The notes under the pieces are model-generated. The model was not told the origin of the DNA. It searched no databases and was given only the letters and a program-made list of their open reading frames with translations. A stretch of 64,000 nt of DNA. Origin: Nocardia colli. Lineage in GTDB: Bacteria > Actinomycetota > Actinomycetes > Mycobacteriales > Mycobacteriaceae. The stretch lies in the NCBI RefSeq assembly GCF_008704205.1, contig NZ_VXLC01000010.1:266215-330214 (forward strand). The letters run 5' to 3'. Positions 35,662 to 44,410 of this stretch are shown one piece after another; the first letter of the stretch is position 1; the number at the start of each line of letters is the position of its first letter. Made by a program: the position numbers and the translations under genes.

Positions 35662-37974
35662 ATGGCATCCCGCCGGAAGTTCGGTGGCATCGAGGTTGAA
35701 CTCAGCAACCTCGACAAAGTGCTGTATCCGGCCACGGGCACCACCAAAGGCGAAGTCATCGCCTACTATTCGGCGATCGCGCCGGCCATGCTCCCGCACA
35801 TCGCCGGGCGGCCGGTCACCAGGAAGCGCTGGCCCAACGGGGTCGACGAGCCGTCCTTCTTCGAGAAGAACCTCCCCGCGCACGCGCCGTCCTGGATCGA
35901 GCGGCACACCATCCAGCATTCCGATCGCACGGTCACCTACCCAGTGATCGACTCCGAGGCCGGCCTGGCCTGGCTCGGTCAGCAGGCGGCGCTGGAAGTC
36001 CATGTGCAGCAGTGGCGCTTCGACGGCGACGCGGTCGGCCCGGCGACCCGGCTGGTGTTCGACCTCGATCCCGGGCCCGGCACCGGGCTGGCCGAATGCG
36101 CGCGGGTCGCGCTCGCGGTGCGCGACATGGTCGAGGGGATCGGGCTGCATGCGTTCCCGGTGACCAGCGGCAGCAAGGGAATTCACATCTACGTTCCGCT
36201 GGATCGCGAGCTGAGCTCGGGCGGCGCGTCCACGGTGGCCAAGCAGGTCGCGACCAACCTGGAAAAGCTGCACCCCGACCTGGTGACCGCCACGATGGCG
36301 AAATCGATGCGCAGCGGCAAGGTCTTCCTCGACTGGAGCCAGAACAATCCGTCCAAGACCACGATCGCGCCCTACTCGCTGCGCGGACGCGAACAACCCA
36401 ACGCGGCCGCGCCCCGCAGCTGGAAGGAGATCGAACGCCGGAAGAAGCTGCGGCACTTACGTTTCGACGAGGTCCTGGCCCGCTGGCAGGACGACGGCGA
36501 CCTGCTCGCCGACCTCGACCCGGCACTGCCGAAGGGCAATGCCGCCTCGCCGGAATCCGGCGCCGACGCGCTGGCCAAGTATCGGTCGATGCGCGACCCG
36601 GCCCGCACACCCGAGCCTGTGCCCGCCGATCGCCCGGAACCGACCGAGGGCAATCGCTACGTCGTGCAGGAACACCATGCGCGACGGCTGCATTGGGACG
36701 TCCGCCTGGAACGCGGTGGCGTGCTGGTGTCCTGGGCCGTGCCGAAAGGCCCGCCGACCAGCTCGGACCAGAACCGGCTGGCCGTGCACACCGAGGACCA
36801 CCCGCTGGAGTACCTGGACTTCCACGGCGCCATCCCGAGGGGCGAGTACGGCGCGGGGGAGATGACCATCTGGGATTCGGGCACCTACGAGACCGAGAAG
36901 TGGCGCGACGACGAGGTGATCGTCGAATTCCACGGCGAGCGGCTCAACGGGCGCTACGCGCTGATCCAGACCAACGGCAACCAGTGGCTGATGCATCTGA
37001 TGCGCGAACAGCCCGGCGACAGCGCGAAAAAGCTTGGTACGGACCCAGATCCGCCGTCCGGCCGGATCATCCGGGTGCCGAGCGGTCCGGCGTCGTTCCC
37101 GCGCGGACTCTCGCCCATGCTCGCCACCCCCGGCGATGTCACCGATCTGGGCACCGACGAGTGGGCCTTCGAGACGAAGTGGGACGGCTTCCGGCTGATT
37201 GCCGAAATAGATTCCGGCACACTGACTTTACGTAGCCGAGTGGGCAACGTGGTGACCGCCAGGTATCCGGGGATCGCCTCGCTCGCCGACGAATTGGCCG
37301 GGCACAGCGTCGTTCTGGACGGTGAGGCGGTGGTCTTCGACGACCACGGCGTCGCCAATCTCGGTCTGTTGCAGGCGGATGCGGCGCGCGCGGTGTTCGT
37401 CGCCTTCGATGTGCTCTATCTGAACGGCACTTCGCTTGTCCGCAAACGCTATTCGGATCGCCGCCGGGTACTGGAGGCGCTGGCCGGGACCGCGCCCTCG
37501 ATGCTCGTGCCGCCGCGGCTGGACGGTTCCGGCGCCGACGCGGTGCGCTACAGTCAGGATCACGGCATGGAGGGCGTGATCGCCAAGCGCAAGGATTCGG
37601 TGTATCTGCCGGGCAAGCGCGGTCATTCGTGGGTGAAGCAGCGCAACTGGCGCACCCAGGCGGTGGTGATCGGCGGCTGGCGGCGCAGCGACGCGCGCAA
37701 CTTCAAGTCACTGCTCGTCGGCATCCCGTACGAGGGCAGGCTGATCTACGTCGGACGCGTCGGCACCGGCTTCAACGATGCCGATATGCAGGAACTGGCC
37801 AAGCGGCTCGGTCCGGCCGAACGCAAGACCAGCCCGTTCGACAACGAGCTGACCGCAGAGGAACGCAAGGAAGCGGTCTGGGTGACGCCGAAAGTCCATG
37901 GCACCGTGCGCTTCATGAACTGGACCGAGACCGGCCGCCTGTGGCATCCGGCCTGGTTGGGCGCCTCGGACTGA
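35662..37974 (+). CDS. ligD: Multifunctional DNA ligase LigD (NHEJ), Pol-PE-Lig order
   Basis: 770 residues. Polymerase domain at about 1-290 (VTRKRWPNGVDEPSFFEKN; metal motif LVFDLDPGPGTG; SGSKGIHIYVPL). Phosphoesterase domain at about 330-470 (YVVQEHHARRLHWDVRLE, IPRGEYGAGEMTIWDSG). Ligase domain at about 485-770 with the nucleophile lysine in FETKWDGFR and motifs VLDGEAVV, MEGVIAKR and SWVKQRN. This Pol-PE-Lig order is that of mycobacterial LigD (Rv0938). It repairs double-strand breaks with Ku; no ku gene is in the window. ATG 35662. Bracketed by the two antitoxin-like genes. Confidence 0.93.
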   Translation: MASRRKFGGIEVELSNLDKVLYPATGTTKGEVIAYYSAIAPAMLPHIAGRPVTRKRWPNGVDEPSFFEKNLPAHAPSWIERHTIQHSDRTVTYPVIDSEAGLAWLGQQAALEVHVQQWRFDGDAVGPATRLVFDLDPGPGTGLAECARVALAVRDMVEGIGLHAFPVTSGSKGIHIYVPLDRELSSGGASTVAKQVATNLEKLHPDLVTATMAKSMRSGKVFLDWSQNNPSKTTIAPYSLRGREQPNAAAPRSWKEIERRKKLRHLRFDEVLARWQDDGDLLADLDPALPKGNAASPESGADALAKYRSMRDPARTPEPVPADRPEPTEGNRYVVQEHHARRLHWDVRLERGGVLVSWAVPKGPPTSSDQNRLAVHTEDHPLEYLDFHGAIPRGEYGAGEMTIWDSGTYETEKWRDDEVIVEFHGERLNGRYALIQTNGNQWLMHLMREQPGDSAKKLGTDPDPPSGRIIRVPSGPASFPRGLSPMLATPGDVTDLGTDEWAFETKWDGFRLIAEIDSGTLTLRSRVGNVVTARYPGIASLADELAGHSVVLDGEAVVFDDHGVANLGLLQADAARAVFVAFDVLYLNGTSLVRKRYSDRRRVLEALAGTAPSMLVPPRLDGSGADAVRYSQDHGMEGVIAKRKDSVYLPGKRGHSWVKQRNWRTQAVVIGGWRRSDARNFKSLLVGIPYEGRLIYVGRVGTGFNDADMQELAKRLGPAERKTSPFDNELTAEERKEAVWVTPKVHGTVRFMNWTETGRLWHPAWLGASD

Positions 37975-38050
37975 TCGCTGAACGGCAGGCGTTCACCGCC
38001 GCCGATTACAGTGATGCCCGGTTGGACCCATTTCGGACGAGGAGTACACG

Positions 38051-38230
38051 GTGGACTTCAAGAACCTGGCGAACAAGGCGCTCGACCTGGCCCAGCAGAA
38101 CGCGGACAAGGTGGAGACCGTCATCGACAAGGCCGGCGACCTCGTCGACCAGAAGACCGACGGCAAGTTCGCCGGTCAGGTCGACTCGGCCCAGGAAGCC
38201 GCCAAGAAGGCCCTGCACCAGCAGAAGTGA
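38051..38230 (+). CDS. Second MT0933-like antitoxin family protein
   Basis: 59 residues from GTG 38051, preceded by AGGAG at 6-base spacing. Sequence begins VDFKNLANKALDLAQQNADKV and continues with VIDKAGDLVDQKTDGKFAGQ, closely similar to the N-terminal helical half of the protein at 35319, including the shared D-K-G/A-G-D-F/L-I/V-D-Q-K-T core. It lacks the Pro/Gly tail. Easily missed because of its size. It is separate from any toxin candidate. Located 76 bases after ligD on the same strand. Confidence 0.75.
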   Translation: MDFKNLANKALDLAQQNADKVETVIDKAGDLVDQKTDGKFAGQVDSAQEAAKKALHQQK

Positions 38231-38554
38231 CGCGTCATCGAACGGGACATGGCAGCGGCGAAGGCCGAGTGCGCACACTGCGATGTCCCGTTCGGCGATG
38301 CGGCCGGACGACCGGCGGCGGTGCGGCTGACCATGATTGACCGCTGCCGGTGGCCCTGATCCGCCACTACTGTGGATGCCCCGAGGCCGGAGCCGGTCGG
38401 CGCAGTGCCGCGTCAAGCGCACTCCGTCGCGCCTCGTCGGACAGGGGAGGCCGCCATGTGCCGAATGTGTCGTTCCGGCAACGAATTAGGCGTGTCGGCG
38501 AAACGTCGAGCGAGAGTCGACCGGTTCGACCACCGGCAAGGTAGGTTGCCTGCC
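38231..38554. other. 324 bp gap upstream of the lipase, with a 12-bp inverted repeat
   Basis: Contains a perfect 12-bp inverted repeat, CGAACGGGACAT at 38239-38250 and its complement at 38283-38294, with a 32-base spacer, directly after the antitoxin-like gene. It could be that gene's terminator or an operator. A 36-codon open frame from ATG 38249 with a CAHC motif overlaps it but has no ribosome site. AGGGGAGG at 38443-38450 stands 5 bases before ATG 38456, in frame with the lipase. Confidence 0.45.
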
Positions 38555-39859
38555 ATGGCGACTCCGGGCGGAATCGGTAGGGGGACATCGCTCCTCGGCA
38601 GCACGGCACCACCCGAAGCGCCGGTCCGGCGCATCGGCGCGGCGCTGACCAGAGCCGGCTGCGCGGCCGCCGTCGCGGCGGCACTCGTGGCCTCGACGCT
38701 GATCACCGCGCCGGCCGCTCGAGCTCAGGTGCCGCCGCCCGACGCCGATCCGTTCTACGCCGCGCCCGCCGACCTCGCGACCTACCCTGAGGGCGCGATC
38801 GTGGAGTCCCGCCAGACCGCGTTGTTCGGTCTGCCGCTTCCGGTTTCGACCTGGCAGGTCAAGTACCGCAGCTCCGACGCGAGCGGCGCGGCGGTCGCCG
38901 ACGTGGCCACCGTCATGGTGCCGATGCTGCCGTGGCTCGGGCCCGGCCCGCGCCCGCTGCTGTCGTATCAGATCGCCGAGGACAGCCTCGGCTCCCGGTG
39001 CGCGCCCTCCTACGCGCTGCGTGGCGGCGCCGACCCCGGCGGCGCCCAGGCATTGATCGACACCCCGTTCATGGCCGACGCGCTGCGCCGCGGCTGGGCC
39101 GTGGTGACCAGCGATCACGAGGGCCCGCAGTCCCGGTTCCTGGACGGCGTCAATTCCGGTCGCGGCGTGCTGGACGGTATCCGCGCCGCCCGCGACCTGC
39201 CCGCCGCCGGACTCGGCCCGGCGACTCCGATTGCCGCGTGGGGTTATTCGGGCGGTGCCTTCGCCACCCTGTGGGCCGCGCAGATGCAGCCGCAGTACGC
39301 GCCGGACGTGCGCATCGCGGGCATCGCCGCCGGCGGCGTCCCGTCGAACTGGCCCGCCATCGCCCAGCACGTGGACGGCACCATGCAGGCCGGCCTGGCC
39401 ATGCTGATCGTCATCGCCGCCACCCGGGACAACCCGGGCGCCGGAATCATGGATCTGCTCAACGATCGTGGCCGCGCGATGATCGCCGCCGACAGCGCCG
39501 CGTGCGGCCCGGATCTGGTGACGAAATACGTCAACGCCCGCGTCGACGACTTCGCCTCGGTGCCGAACCTGTTGTCCCACCCCAGTTTCCGTGCGGCAAC
39601 CGATCCGCACGAACTCGGCACTCCGGCCCCGGGCATCCCGATGTACCTCTATCACAGCAACAGCGACGATGTGGTTCCCGTCGCCGGCTTCACCGACCTG
39701 CTCGGCCGATACTGCGGCCAGGGCGCGACCATCACCTCGGTGCATTCGGTGGTGCCCGGCCACAACCCGGCCGCCGTCATCGAATCGTTCGGAGCGATGT
39801 CCTATCTCGCGGACCGGGTGACGGGTGTGCCGGTCGCACCTGGTTGTCACGAACGGTAG
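38555..39859 (+). CDS. Secretory lipase (LIP family)
   Basis: 434 residues. The signal segment GAALTRAGCAAAVAAALVASTLITAPAARAQ is preceded by a basic stretch. The mature protein is an alpha/beta hydrolase of the LIP family, with nucleophile elbow WGYSGGAFATLW (Ser in GYSGG), VVTSDHEGPQSRFLDG and C-terminal VPGHNP with the histidine. It should hydrolyse lipids or triglycerides outside the cell. ATG 38555 (AGGTAGG upstream) is the choice here; ATG 38456 in the same frame has a better ribosome site and would add MCRMCRSGNE plus 23 further residues, which would be unusual before a signal peptide. A terminator hairpin follows. Confidence 0.82.
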   Translation: MATPGGIGRGTSLLGSTAPPEAPVRRIGAALTRAGCAAAVAAALVASTLITAPAARAQVPPPDADPFYAAPADLATYPEGAIVESRQTALFGLPLPVSTWQVKYRSSDASGAAVADVATVMVPMLPWLGPGPRPLLSYQIAEDSLGSRCAPSYALRGGADPGGAQALIDTPFMADALRRGWAVVTSDHEGPQSRFLDGVNSGRGVLDGIRAARDLPAAGLGPATPIAAWGYSGGAFATLWAAQMQPQYAPDVRIAGIAAGGVPSNWPAIAQHVDGTMQAGLAMLIVIAATRDNPGAGIMDLLNDRGRAMIAADSAACGPDLVTKYVNARVDDFASVPNLLSHPSFRAATDPHELGTPAPGIPMYLYHSNSDDVVPVAGFTDLLGRYCGQGATITSVHSVVPGHNPAAVIESFGAMSYLADRVTGVPVAPGCHER

Positions 39860-39874
39860 CGCGCAAACGACGAC

Positions 39875-39906
39875 GCGGCCCGTACCGAGGATTCGGTACG
39901 GGCCGC
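39875..39906. terminator. Bidirectional terminator
   Basis: Perfect 14-bp stem GCGGCCCGTACCGA (39875-39888) with 39893-39906, loop GGAT. It lies between the convergent stops of the lipase (39859) and the exported protein (39919), ending both. Confidence 0.85.
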
Positions 39907-39918
39907 GCCGGTCGGGCG

Positions 39919-40569
39919 TCAGTTCTTGGCGCGTCCGGTCTCATCCATCCACTTGGTCGTCCCCGGCGGCGCGGCGAGCGTGCTGAGCAGGTCGATGCCC
40001 GCGACGATCAGCGTCGGGCCGCCGGCCACGATGGTGCCGATGATCCCGCCGACCGCCGCGCCCGCCAGCACGCTGGCGATCACCGTCGGGCCGCCGAGGA
40101 TGCCGGTCAGCCCGACCAGCGCGCCGATCACGGTGCCGATGAACCCGCCGACCGCGGTCGCGATGCCGAACTGGGACAGGAACGCGTCCTGCGCACGCTG
40201 GTTCTCGAACGGCGAGGCGATCTCGGTCGCCGGGACCGGGCGCGCCTGCGCGACGTCCTTGACCACGGTTAGTTCCAGGACCCGGCCGGCGTCGCGTACC
40301 GCGTGCGGTAGCGGGAACTCCAGCCCGTCCTGCCGGAACGCCAGCGGCATGGTGACCACCGTGTTCCCGGCCTCGTCTTTGAGGTCGACGACATTGCCGA
40401 CCACTTCGAACGATCCGCCGGTCAGGGTGGTGATGATCTTGTCTCCCACCAGCTTCGCCGCATAGCCGATCTCGGGTGCGACGGCAGGCTGGGCATGGAC
40501 CGTGCCCGCGCCGACCGCGACGGCGGCGACCAGGGGCACGGCGGCCGCGGTGATTTTGCGGAGAATCAT
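39919..40569 (-). CDS. Exported protein of unknown function with glycine-rich C-terminal helices
   Basis: 216 residues. Signal peptide MILRKITAAAVPLVAAVAVGAGTVHAQ, cleavage after HAQ. The mature N-terminal half is beta-rich (YAAKLVGDKIITTLTGGSFEVV, VVDLKDEAGNTVVTMPLAF). The second half contains a glycine-zipper-like hydrophobic region (GGFIGTVIGALVGLTGILGGPTVIASVLAGAAVGGIIG), a pattern that can insert into or bundle in envelopes. I recognise no domain; similar proteins are common in Nocardia and Rhodococcus. ATG 40569 is chosen for the signal peptide. A 219-bp gap separates it from the next gene; nothing obvious is in it. Confidence 0.65.
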   Translation of the reverse strand: MILRKITAAAVPLVAAVAVGAGTVHAQPAVAPEIGYAAKLVGDKIITTLTGGSFEVVGNVVDLKDEAGNTVVTMPLAFRQDGLEFPLPHAVRDAGRVLELTVVKDVAQARPVPATEIASPFENQRAQDAFLSQFGIATAVGGFIGTVIGALVGLTGILGGPTVIASVLAGAAVGGIIGTIVAGGPTLIVAGIDLLSTLAAPPGTTKWMDETGRAKN

Positions 40570-40788
40570 TCGGGTGTTCCATTCTTCATCAGGTTTCGAG
40601 CAGCGGAGAGCGCCGCGCAACGTCGAATCCCTTTCCCCCACTGTGCGCGCGGCAATGACGTGATCCGGAGAACAGCTACTCCGTAGATAACTCTACCGCT
40701 CGAGCAGGGGTTCAGCCCAAGAAATAGGGGGCTTGTGTCCTTTTCCGAAACCGCGAATCCGGTTATAGCGGTTGGCTATTCGACTGTG

Positions 40789-41463
40789 TCAATGCAATAC
40801 GTTGATCGCGCGGGCGATGACCAGGGCGGCCAGAATCAGCGAGATCGCCGACTGCACCATCATCATCGCCTTCGCCCAGCGCGACATCGGCATCACGTCG
40901 GTCGGGCTGAACGCGGTCGCGTTGGTGAACGACAGATACAGGTAGTCCATGAACTGCGGCTCCCAGTCCGGGCTCGCCAGATCGGGGTTCTGCATTTGCA
41001 CGAACATGAAGTCCGGCAATGGCTTTCGGGCGTGCGCCCGGGCCGCCGGGCCGCCCCGATCGAACTCCCAGTAGCCGAGGCCGAACACCACCACATTGGT
41101 CAGCCAGACCGCGCCGCCGGACCCGAGCAGCCGGGCCGGATCGTCACTGAGCGTGCCGTCGATCAGCCCGGCCACCAATCGATCCGCCGAATATGCTGTC
41201 GCGACTCCGAGTAGTCCGACCAGGGTCAGTCCCAACCACCGGAACCACTTCTCCTCGCGGTCGATTCGCACCGGGTTGGCGACCAGTACGACCACCAAAA
41301 GCAGGCCCTCCAGCCCGGGTAGCAACCATTCAGGCTCGGGCAAGAATCGATCCGGCAACACTACTTGCAACGCGATTATCGCGATGACCGCGGCGGTCGC
41401 CGCCAGCCGCGATTCCCCGGCCGTCCGCCGCTGCCAAGCCGGTACCTCGTCGCCGTCGCTCAC
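40789..41463 (-). CDS. DUF1345-like integral membrane protein
   Basis: 224 residues with five or six transmembrane helices (ATAAVIAIIALQVVL, GLEGLLLVVVLVANPV, LGLTLVGLLGVATAYSA, WLTNVVVFGLGYWEF, SAISLILAALVIARAINV). The segment DYLYLSFTNATAFSPTDVMPMSRWAK is diagnostic of the DUF1345 family; role unknown, sometimes resembling an ion channel by the FTNATAFSP loop. GTG 41463 gives VSDGDEVPAWQRRTAGE; the frame is open well upstream into the ECF gene. Downstream of ecfT on the same strand, 47 bases after its stop, so possibly in the same transcript. Confidence 0.75.
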   Translation of the reverse strand: MSDGDEVPAWQRRTAGESRLAATAAVIAIIALQVVLPDRFLPEPEWLLPGLEGLLLVVVLVANPVRIDREEKWFRWLGLTLVGLLGVATAYSADRLVAGLIDGTLSDDPARLLGSGGAVWLTNVVVFGLGYWEFDRGGPAARAHARKPLPDFMFVQMQNPDLASPDWEPQFMDYLYLSFTNATAFSPTDVMPMSRWAKAMMMVQSAISLILAALVIARAINVLH

Positions 41464-41510
41464 CCGGTCAGTATCGCCCGCGGCGGCCGGGCGGCGGGTT
41501 AGGCAGGCGG

Positions 41511-42251
41511 CTACAGCAGCGCGAAGCCGAGCACGGCGCTGCCCGCGCACACCGCGACGACGATGGCCAGCGCGATGGTGTCGGCGCGCCCGGGCGAGCT
41601 GGGGTAGGCGGCGAGTTCGCCGGTGCCGCCGCGCGCGGTGATCGCCTCGCCGAGTTCGCCTGCGCGCCGGGTGGATACGGCCATGGCGGCGGTCAGGATG
41701 TCGATCAGCGGGTTTTCGGTGGCCAGGTAGAGCAGGTTGTCCTTGGGCCGGAGTTTGCGCGCCGCGCGCAGCACCCGGATCTCCTCCATCAGCAGCGGCA
41801 GCCCGCGCAACGTCAGCGCGACCACGACGGCCCATTCGTCCACCGGCACCCGGAGTTTGCGCAACGGCGCACCGAGTTTGGCCAGCGCGGGCGCGATATC
41901 GCTCATCGGCGTGGTCCAGGCGACCAGGAACGACGCGGCGACCATGATCAGCGCGAACGTCACCGTCTGCGCGTACCGCACCACGGCTTGGGTGCCGACC
42001 GGCGCGTTGAGCAGCGCGCCCAGCGCGAGCAATCCCCAGAACCACCAGGGCAGCCGGGGGAGCGTGCCGAGCGGCAGCCGGGCGACCAACCCGATGAACA
42101 CCAGGAACACGATCATCACGCCGAGCACCGGCCAGGTCGGCAGGAACATCAGCAGGAAGCTGATCAGGAACGCGCTGATCATCTTGGTGCCGGCCCACAG
42201 GTTGTGCACCGGGCTCGTCACCGGAACCCGGCGAAACAGCACCACACTCAT
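41511..42251 (-). CDS. ECF transporter transmembrane protein EcfT
   Basis: 246 residues with about five helices. It contains the cytoplasmic coupling helices with the two Ala-Arg-Gly type motifs (VLRAARKLRP near residue 160 and the SxxAMAVSTRRAGELGEAITARG segment). These bind the ATPases. ATG 42251 overlaps the stop of the fused S/ATPase gene (ATGA), so the two parts of the transporter are made together. Equivalent to Rv2325c by arrangement. Vitamin or metal substrate not predicted from T alone. Confidence 0.85.
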   Translation of the reverse strand: MSVVLFRRVPVTSPVHNLWAGTKMISAFLISFLLMFLPTWPVLGVMIVFLVFIGLVARLPLGTLPRLPWWFWGLLALGALLNAPVGTQAVVRYAQTVTFALIMVAASFLVAWTTPMSDIAPALAKLGAPLRKLRVPVDEWAVVVALTLRGLPLLMEEIRVLRAARKLRPKDNLLYLATENPLIDILTAAMAVSTRRAGELGEAITARGGTGELAAYPSSPGRADTIALAIVVAVCAGSAVLGFALL

Positions 42252-44374
42252 GACCGGCCTCCACGCTCGAGCCGCCACGCGGCGTCACCCGGCGGCCGCA
42301 GCGGTGCGGCGGGCCGGGCCTCGGACTTGTGCGCCGCGTCCTCGGCGGCGGTTTCGGTGACCGAGTCGGCCGCGAGCAGCCGCCCGGAGCGCAGGTGCAC
42401 CGTCCGGTCGACGACCGCGGACATGTCCTCCACGTCGTGCGAGATGACGATCAGCGTCAGCCCGGAATCGCGCAGCCGCGCAAGCAGTTCCACGATGTCC
42501 GCGCGCCCCTCCGGGTCGAGCCCGGCCAGCGGCTCGTCGAGCACCACCACCTGGGGATGGCAGGCGACGATCGCGGCGAGCACCACCCGTTTGGCCTGTC
42601 CGCCACTGAGTTCCTCGATGGACCGCGCGGCGAGTGTCCGATCCAAGCCGACGGCATCCAGCGCGCGTCCGACCGCACCGGACCCGGTGGCCCGCCCACC
42701 CCAGTCCGCGATCTCCGCGCCGACCGTCTGTTTCTGTAGTTGCAGCCGGGAGTGCTGGAACGCCAGCTCGACCCGGCCGATCTGCTTGGTGACCGCCTTG
42801 CCCGCGAGCTCACAACGGCCGGAACTGGGTTCGATCAGGCCGGCCATGATCCAGGCGAGCGTGGACTTGCCGGATCCGTTGCCGCCGACGATCAGCAGCG
42901 CCTCACCGCGGCGCACGGTCAGGTCGACCGAGTGCAGTGCTGCTGCCTCCCACGGGGTTCCGCGGTTGTAGGTGTATTGGACGTCACGCAGTTCGAGGAT
43001 CGTGTCGCCCATCGGCCTGCGCCGCACGTCGCGCGCGGGCCGCGGCCAGGCGGGCAACCGCTCGACCGCGCGGCCCTGCGCCAGGTGCACCACCCGGCCG
43101 GCCGCGGCCGCGTCGGCCTCGTGGTGGGTCACCAGCACGACCGCCATCGAGTGCCGTTTCGGCAGTGCCGCAAGCAGTTCGACGAGTTCGCGGCGGCCGT
43201 CCGGATCGATCATCGAGGTGGCCTCGTCCGCGATCAGCAGCGCGGGCTTGCGCGCCAGCGCCGCGGCGACCGCGAGCCGCTGCTGCTGCCCGCCGGACAG
43301 CGTGGCGGTTTCCTTGTCGCCCATGCCGTCCAGTCCGACCTCGCCGAGCAGGGCCGCGACATCGACGTCGGCGGCCAGTTCGGTCGGCAGGCCCCACACC
43401 ACGTCGTCGGCGACGAGCACGCCGAGGGTCTGGCTCTCCGGCCGCTGCAACACCAGCGCGGTGCCGCCTTGATGCCCGAGCCCCGCGGAGCCGGGCCGCT
43501 GCACCGTTCCCGCGGTGGGCGGCAGACCGGCGAGCAGCCGGGTCAGCGTCGACTTCCCGGAGCCGTTGTGCCCGACCACCGCGACGAACTCGCCGACCTC
43601 GACGGTCAGGTCGATGCCGGTCAGCGCGTCGCGCACCGCGCCAGGATAGCGGAAGGCGGCTCCCCGCAAGGTGACCGGCAGCGGCGCGATCGGGCGATCG
43701 TCGACCGGCGCGTCGAGGCGGTCCTGGCCGGGCAGCCAGGTCAGCCGGTCGAGCACCGAGCCGAGCACGAACCAGGAGAACAGCGCGGTCGCGATCATGC
43801 CCGAGGCGACCCCGCCGCCGACCCAGGCCCACCACCAGCGCAGCACGGAATCGGTGAGGTCGGCGGCCGCGCGCCCGAGCGGCTCGAGCTGCTGCTGGCG
43901 GGCGGCGAGCTCCTGGATGCCGCGCGAGGTGTTGCGCAGGGTGTCGAACAGCAGGTTCCGTCCCGCGGAGAACAGTTGCAGCAGACCGACCGCGAAGCCG
44001 GCCCAGATCAGCCCGGCGATGACCGACAGGCCGAGCACCGAGGCCAATCCGCCGCCGCGCCGCTTGGTCGTGCCGATGATGCCCGCGATGGTCGCCGTCG
44101 CCATCAGCCCCGTGGTGGCGACCAGCCCGGTCGCGACGAAGGTGACCACCGTGGCCGCGGCGGCCGCGGTGATCAGCGCGCGCAGCCGGAATCGTTGTGC
44201 GATCAATCCCATGGGCACCGCGGCGACCAGGTTCAGCGCGGCCGCGAACGGAATCACCGTGCCGACGGTCACCAATCCGACGGTCGCCCCGCCGAGCACC
44301 GCCCCGACAGCCAGCTCGATCGGTCGTAGCGGCCCGCGTTCGGCCGTTCCGTCAGCTATCGGGCGTCCAGTCAC
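42248..44374 (-). CDS. ECF transporter fusion: S-like membrane domain plus two ATPase domains
   Basis: 708 residues. Residues 1-220: a DUF2232/S-component-like domain with about six helices (VGAVLGGATVGLVTVGTVIPFA, GLIWAGFAVGLLQLF). Then two ABC ATPases. First: Walker A GHNGSGKST, signature LSGGQQQR, Walker B ALLIADEAT. Second: Walker A GGNGSGKST, signature LSGGQAKR, Walker B VVVLDEPLAG, H-loop VISHDVED. With EcfT it would form a complete group-like energy-coupling transporter. Rv2326c has the same fusion. GTG 44374 is the start. Substrate unknown. Both ATPase sites look intact. Confidence 0.87.
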   Translation of the reverse strand: MTGRPIADGTAERGPLRPIELAVGAVLGGATVGLVTVGTVIPFAAALNLVAAVPMGLIAQRFRLRALITAAAAATVVTFVATGLVATTGLMATATIAGIIGTTKRRGGGLASVLGLSVIAGLIWAGFAVGLLQLFSAGRNLLFDTLRNTSRGIQELAARQQQLEPLGRAAADLTDSVLRWWWAWVGGGVASGMIATALFSWFVLGSVLDRLTWLPGQDRLDAPVDDRPIAPLPVTLRGAAFRYPGAVRDALTGIDLTVEVGEFVAVVGHNGSGKSTLTRLLAGLPPTAGTVQRPGSAGLGHQGGTALVLQRPESQTLGVLVADDVVWGLPTELAADVDVAALLGEVGLDGMGDKETATLSGGQQQRLAVAAALARKPALLIADEATSMIDPDGRRELVELLAALPKRHSMAVVLVTHHEADAAAAGRVVHLAQGRAVERLPAWPRPARDVRRRPMGDTILELRDVQYTYNRGTPWEAAALHSVDLTVRRGEALLIVGGNGSGKSTLAWIMAGLIEPSSGRCELAGKAVTKQIGRVELAFQHSRLQLQKQTVGAEIADWGGRATGSGAVGRALDAVGLDRTLAARSIEELSGGQAKRVVLAAIVACHPQVVVLDEPLAGLDPEGRADIVELLARLRDSGLTLIVISHDVEDMSAVVDRTVHLRSGRLLAADSVTETAAEDAAHKSEARPAAPLRPPGDAAWRLERGGRS

Positions 44375-44410
44375 GGCACAAGTCTGCCAGTGTGTGCGTT
44401 CGGCGCGCCG

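Noticed and set aside
37979..37995. TGAACG-GCAGG-CGTTCA hairpin after ligD as terminator
   Set aside because: Six-base arms with short loop and no T-run; too weak, and it may as well be part of the promoter of the small antitoxin-like gene.
38249..38359. 36-codon frame with a CAHC motif
   Set aside because: No ribosome site, overlaps an inverted repeat and shows no known small-protein pattern.
38350..38544. 64-codon GTG frame upstream of the lipase
   Set aside because: Arg/Ser-rich product typical of GC-rich non-coding DNA; no ribosome site or similarity.
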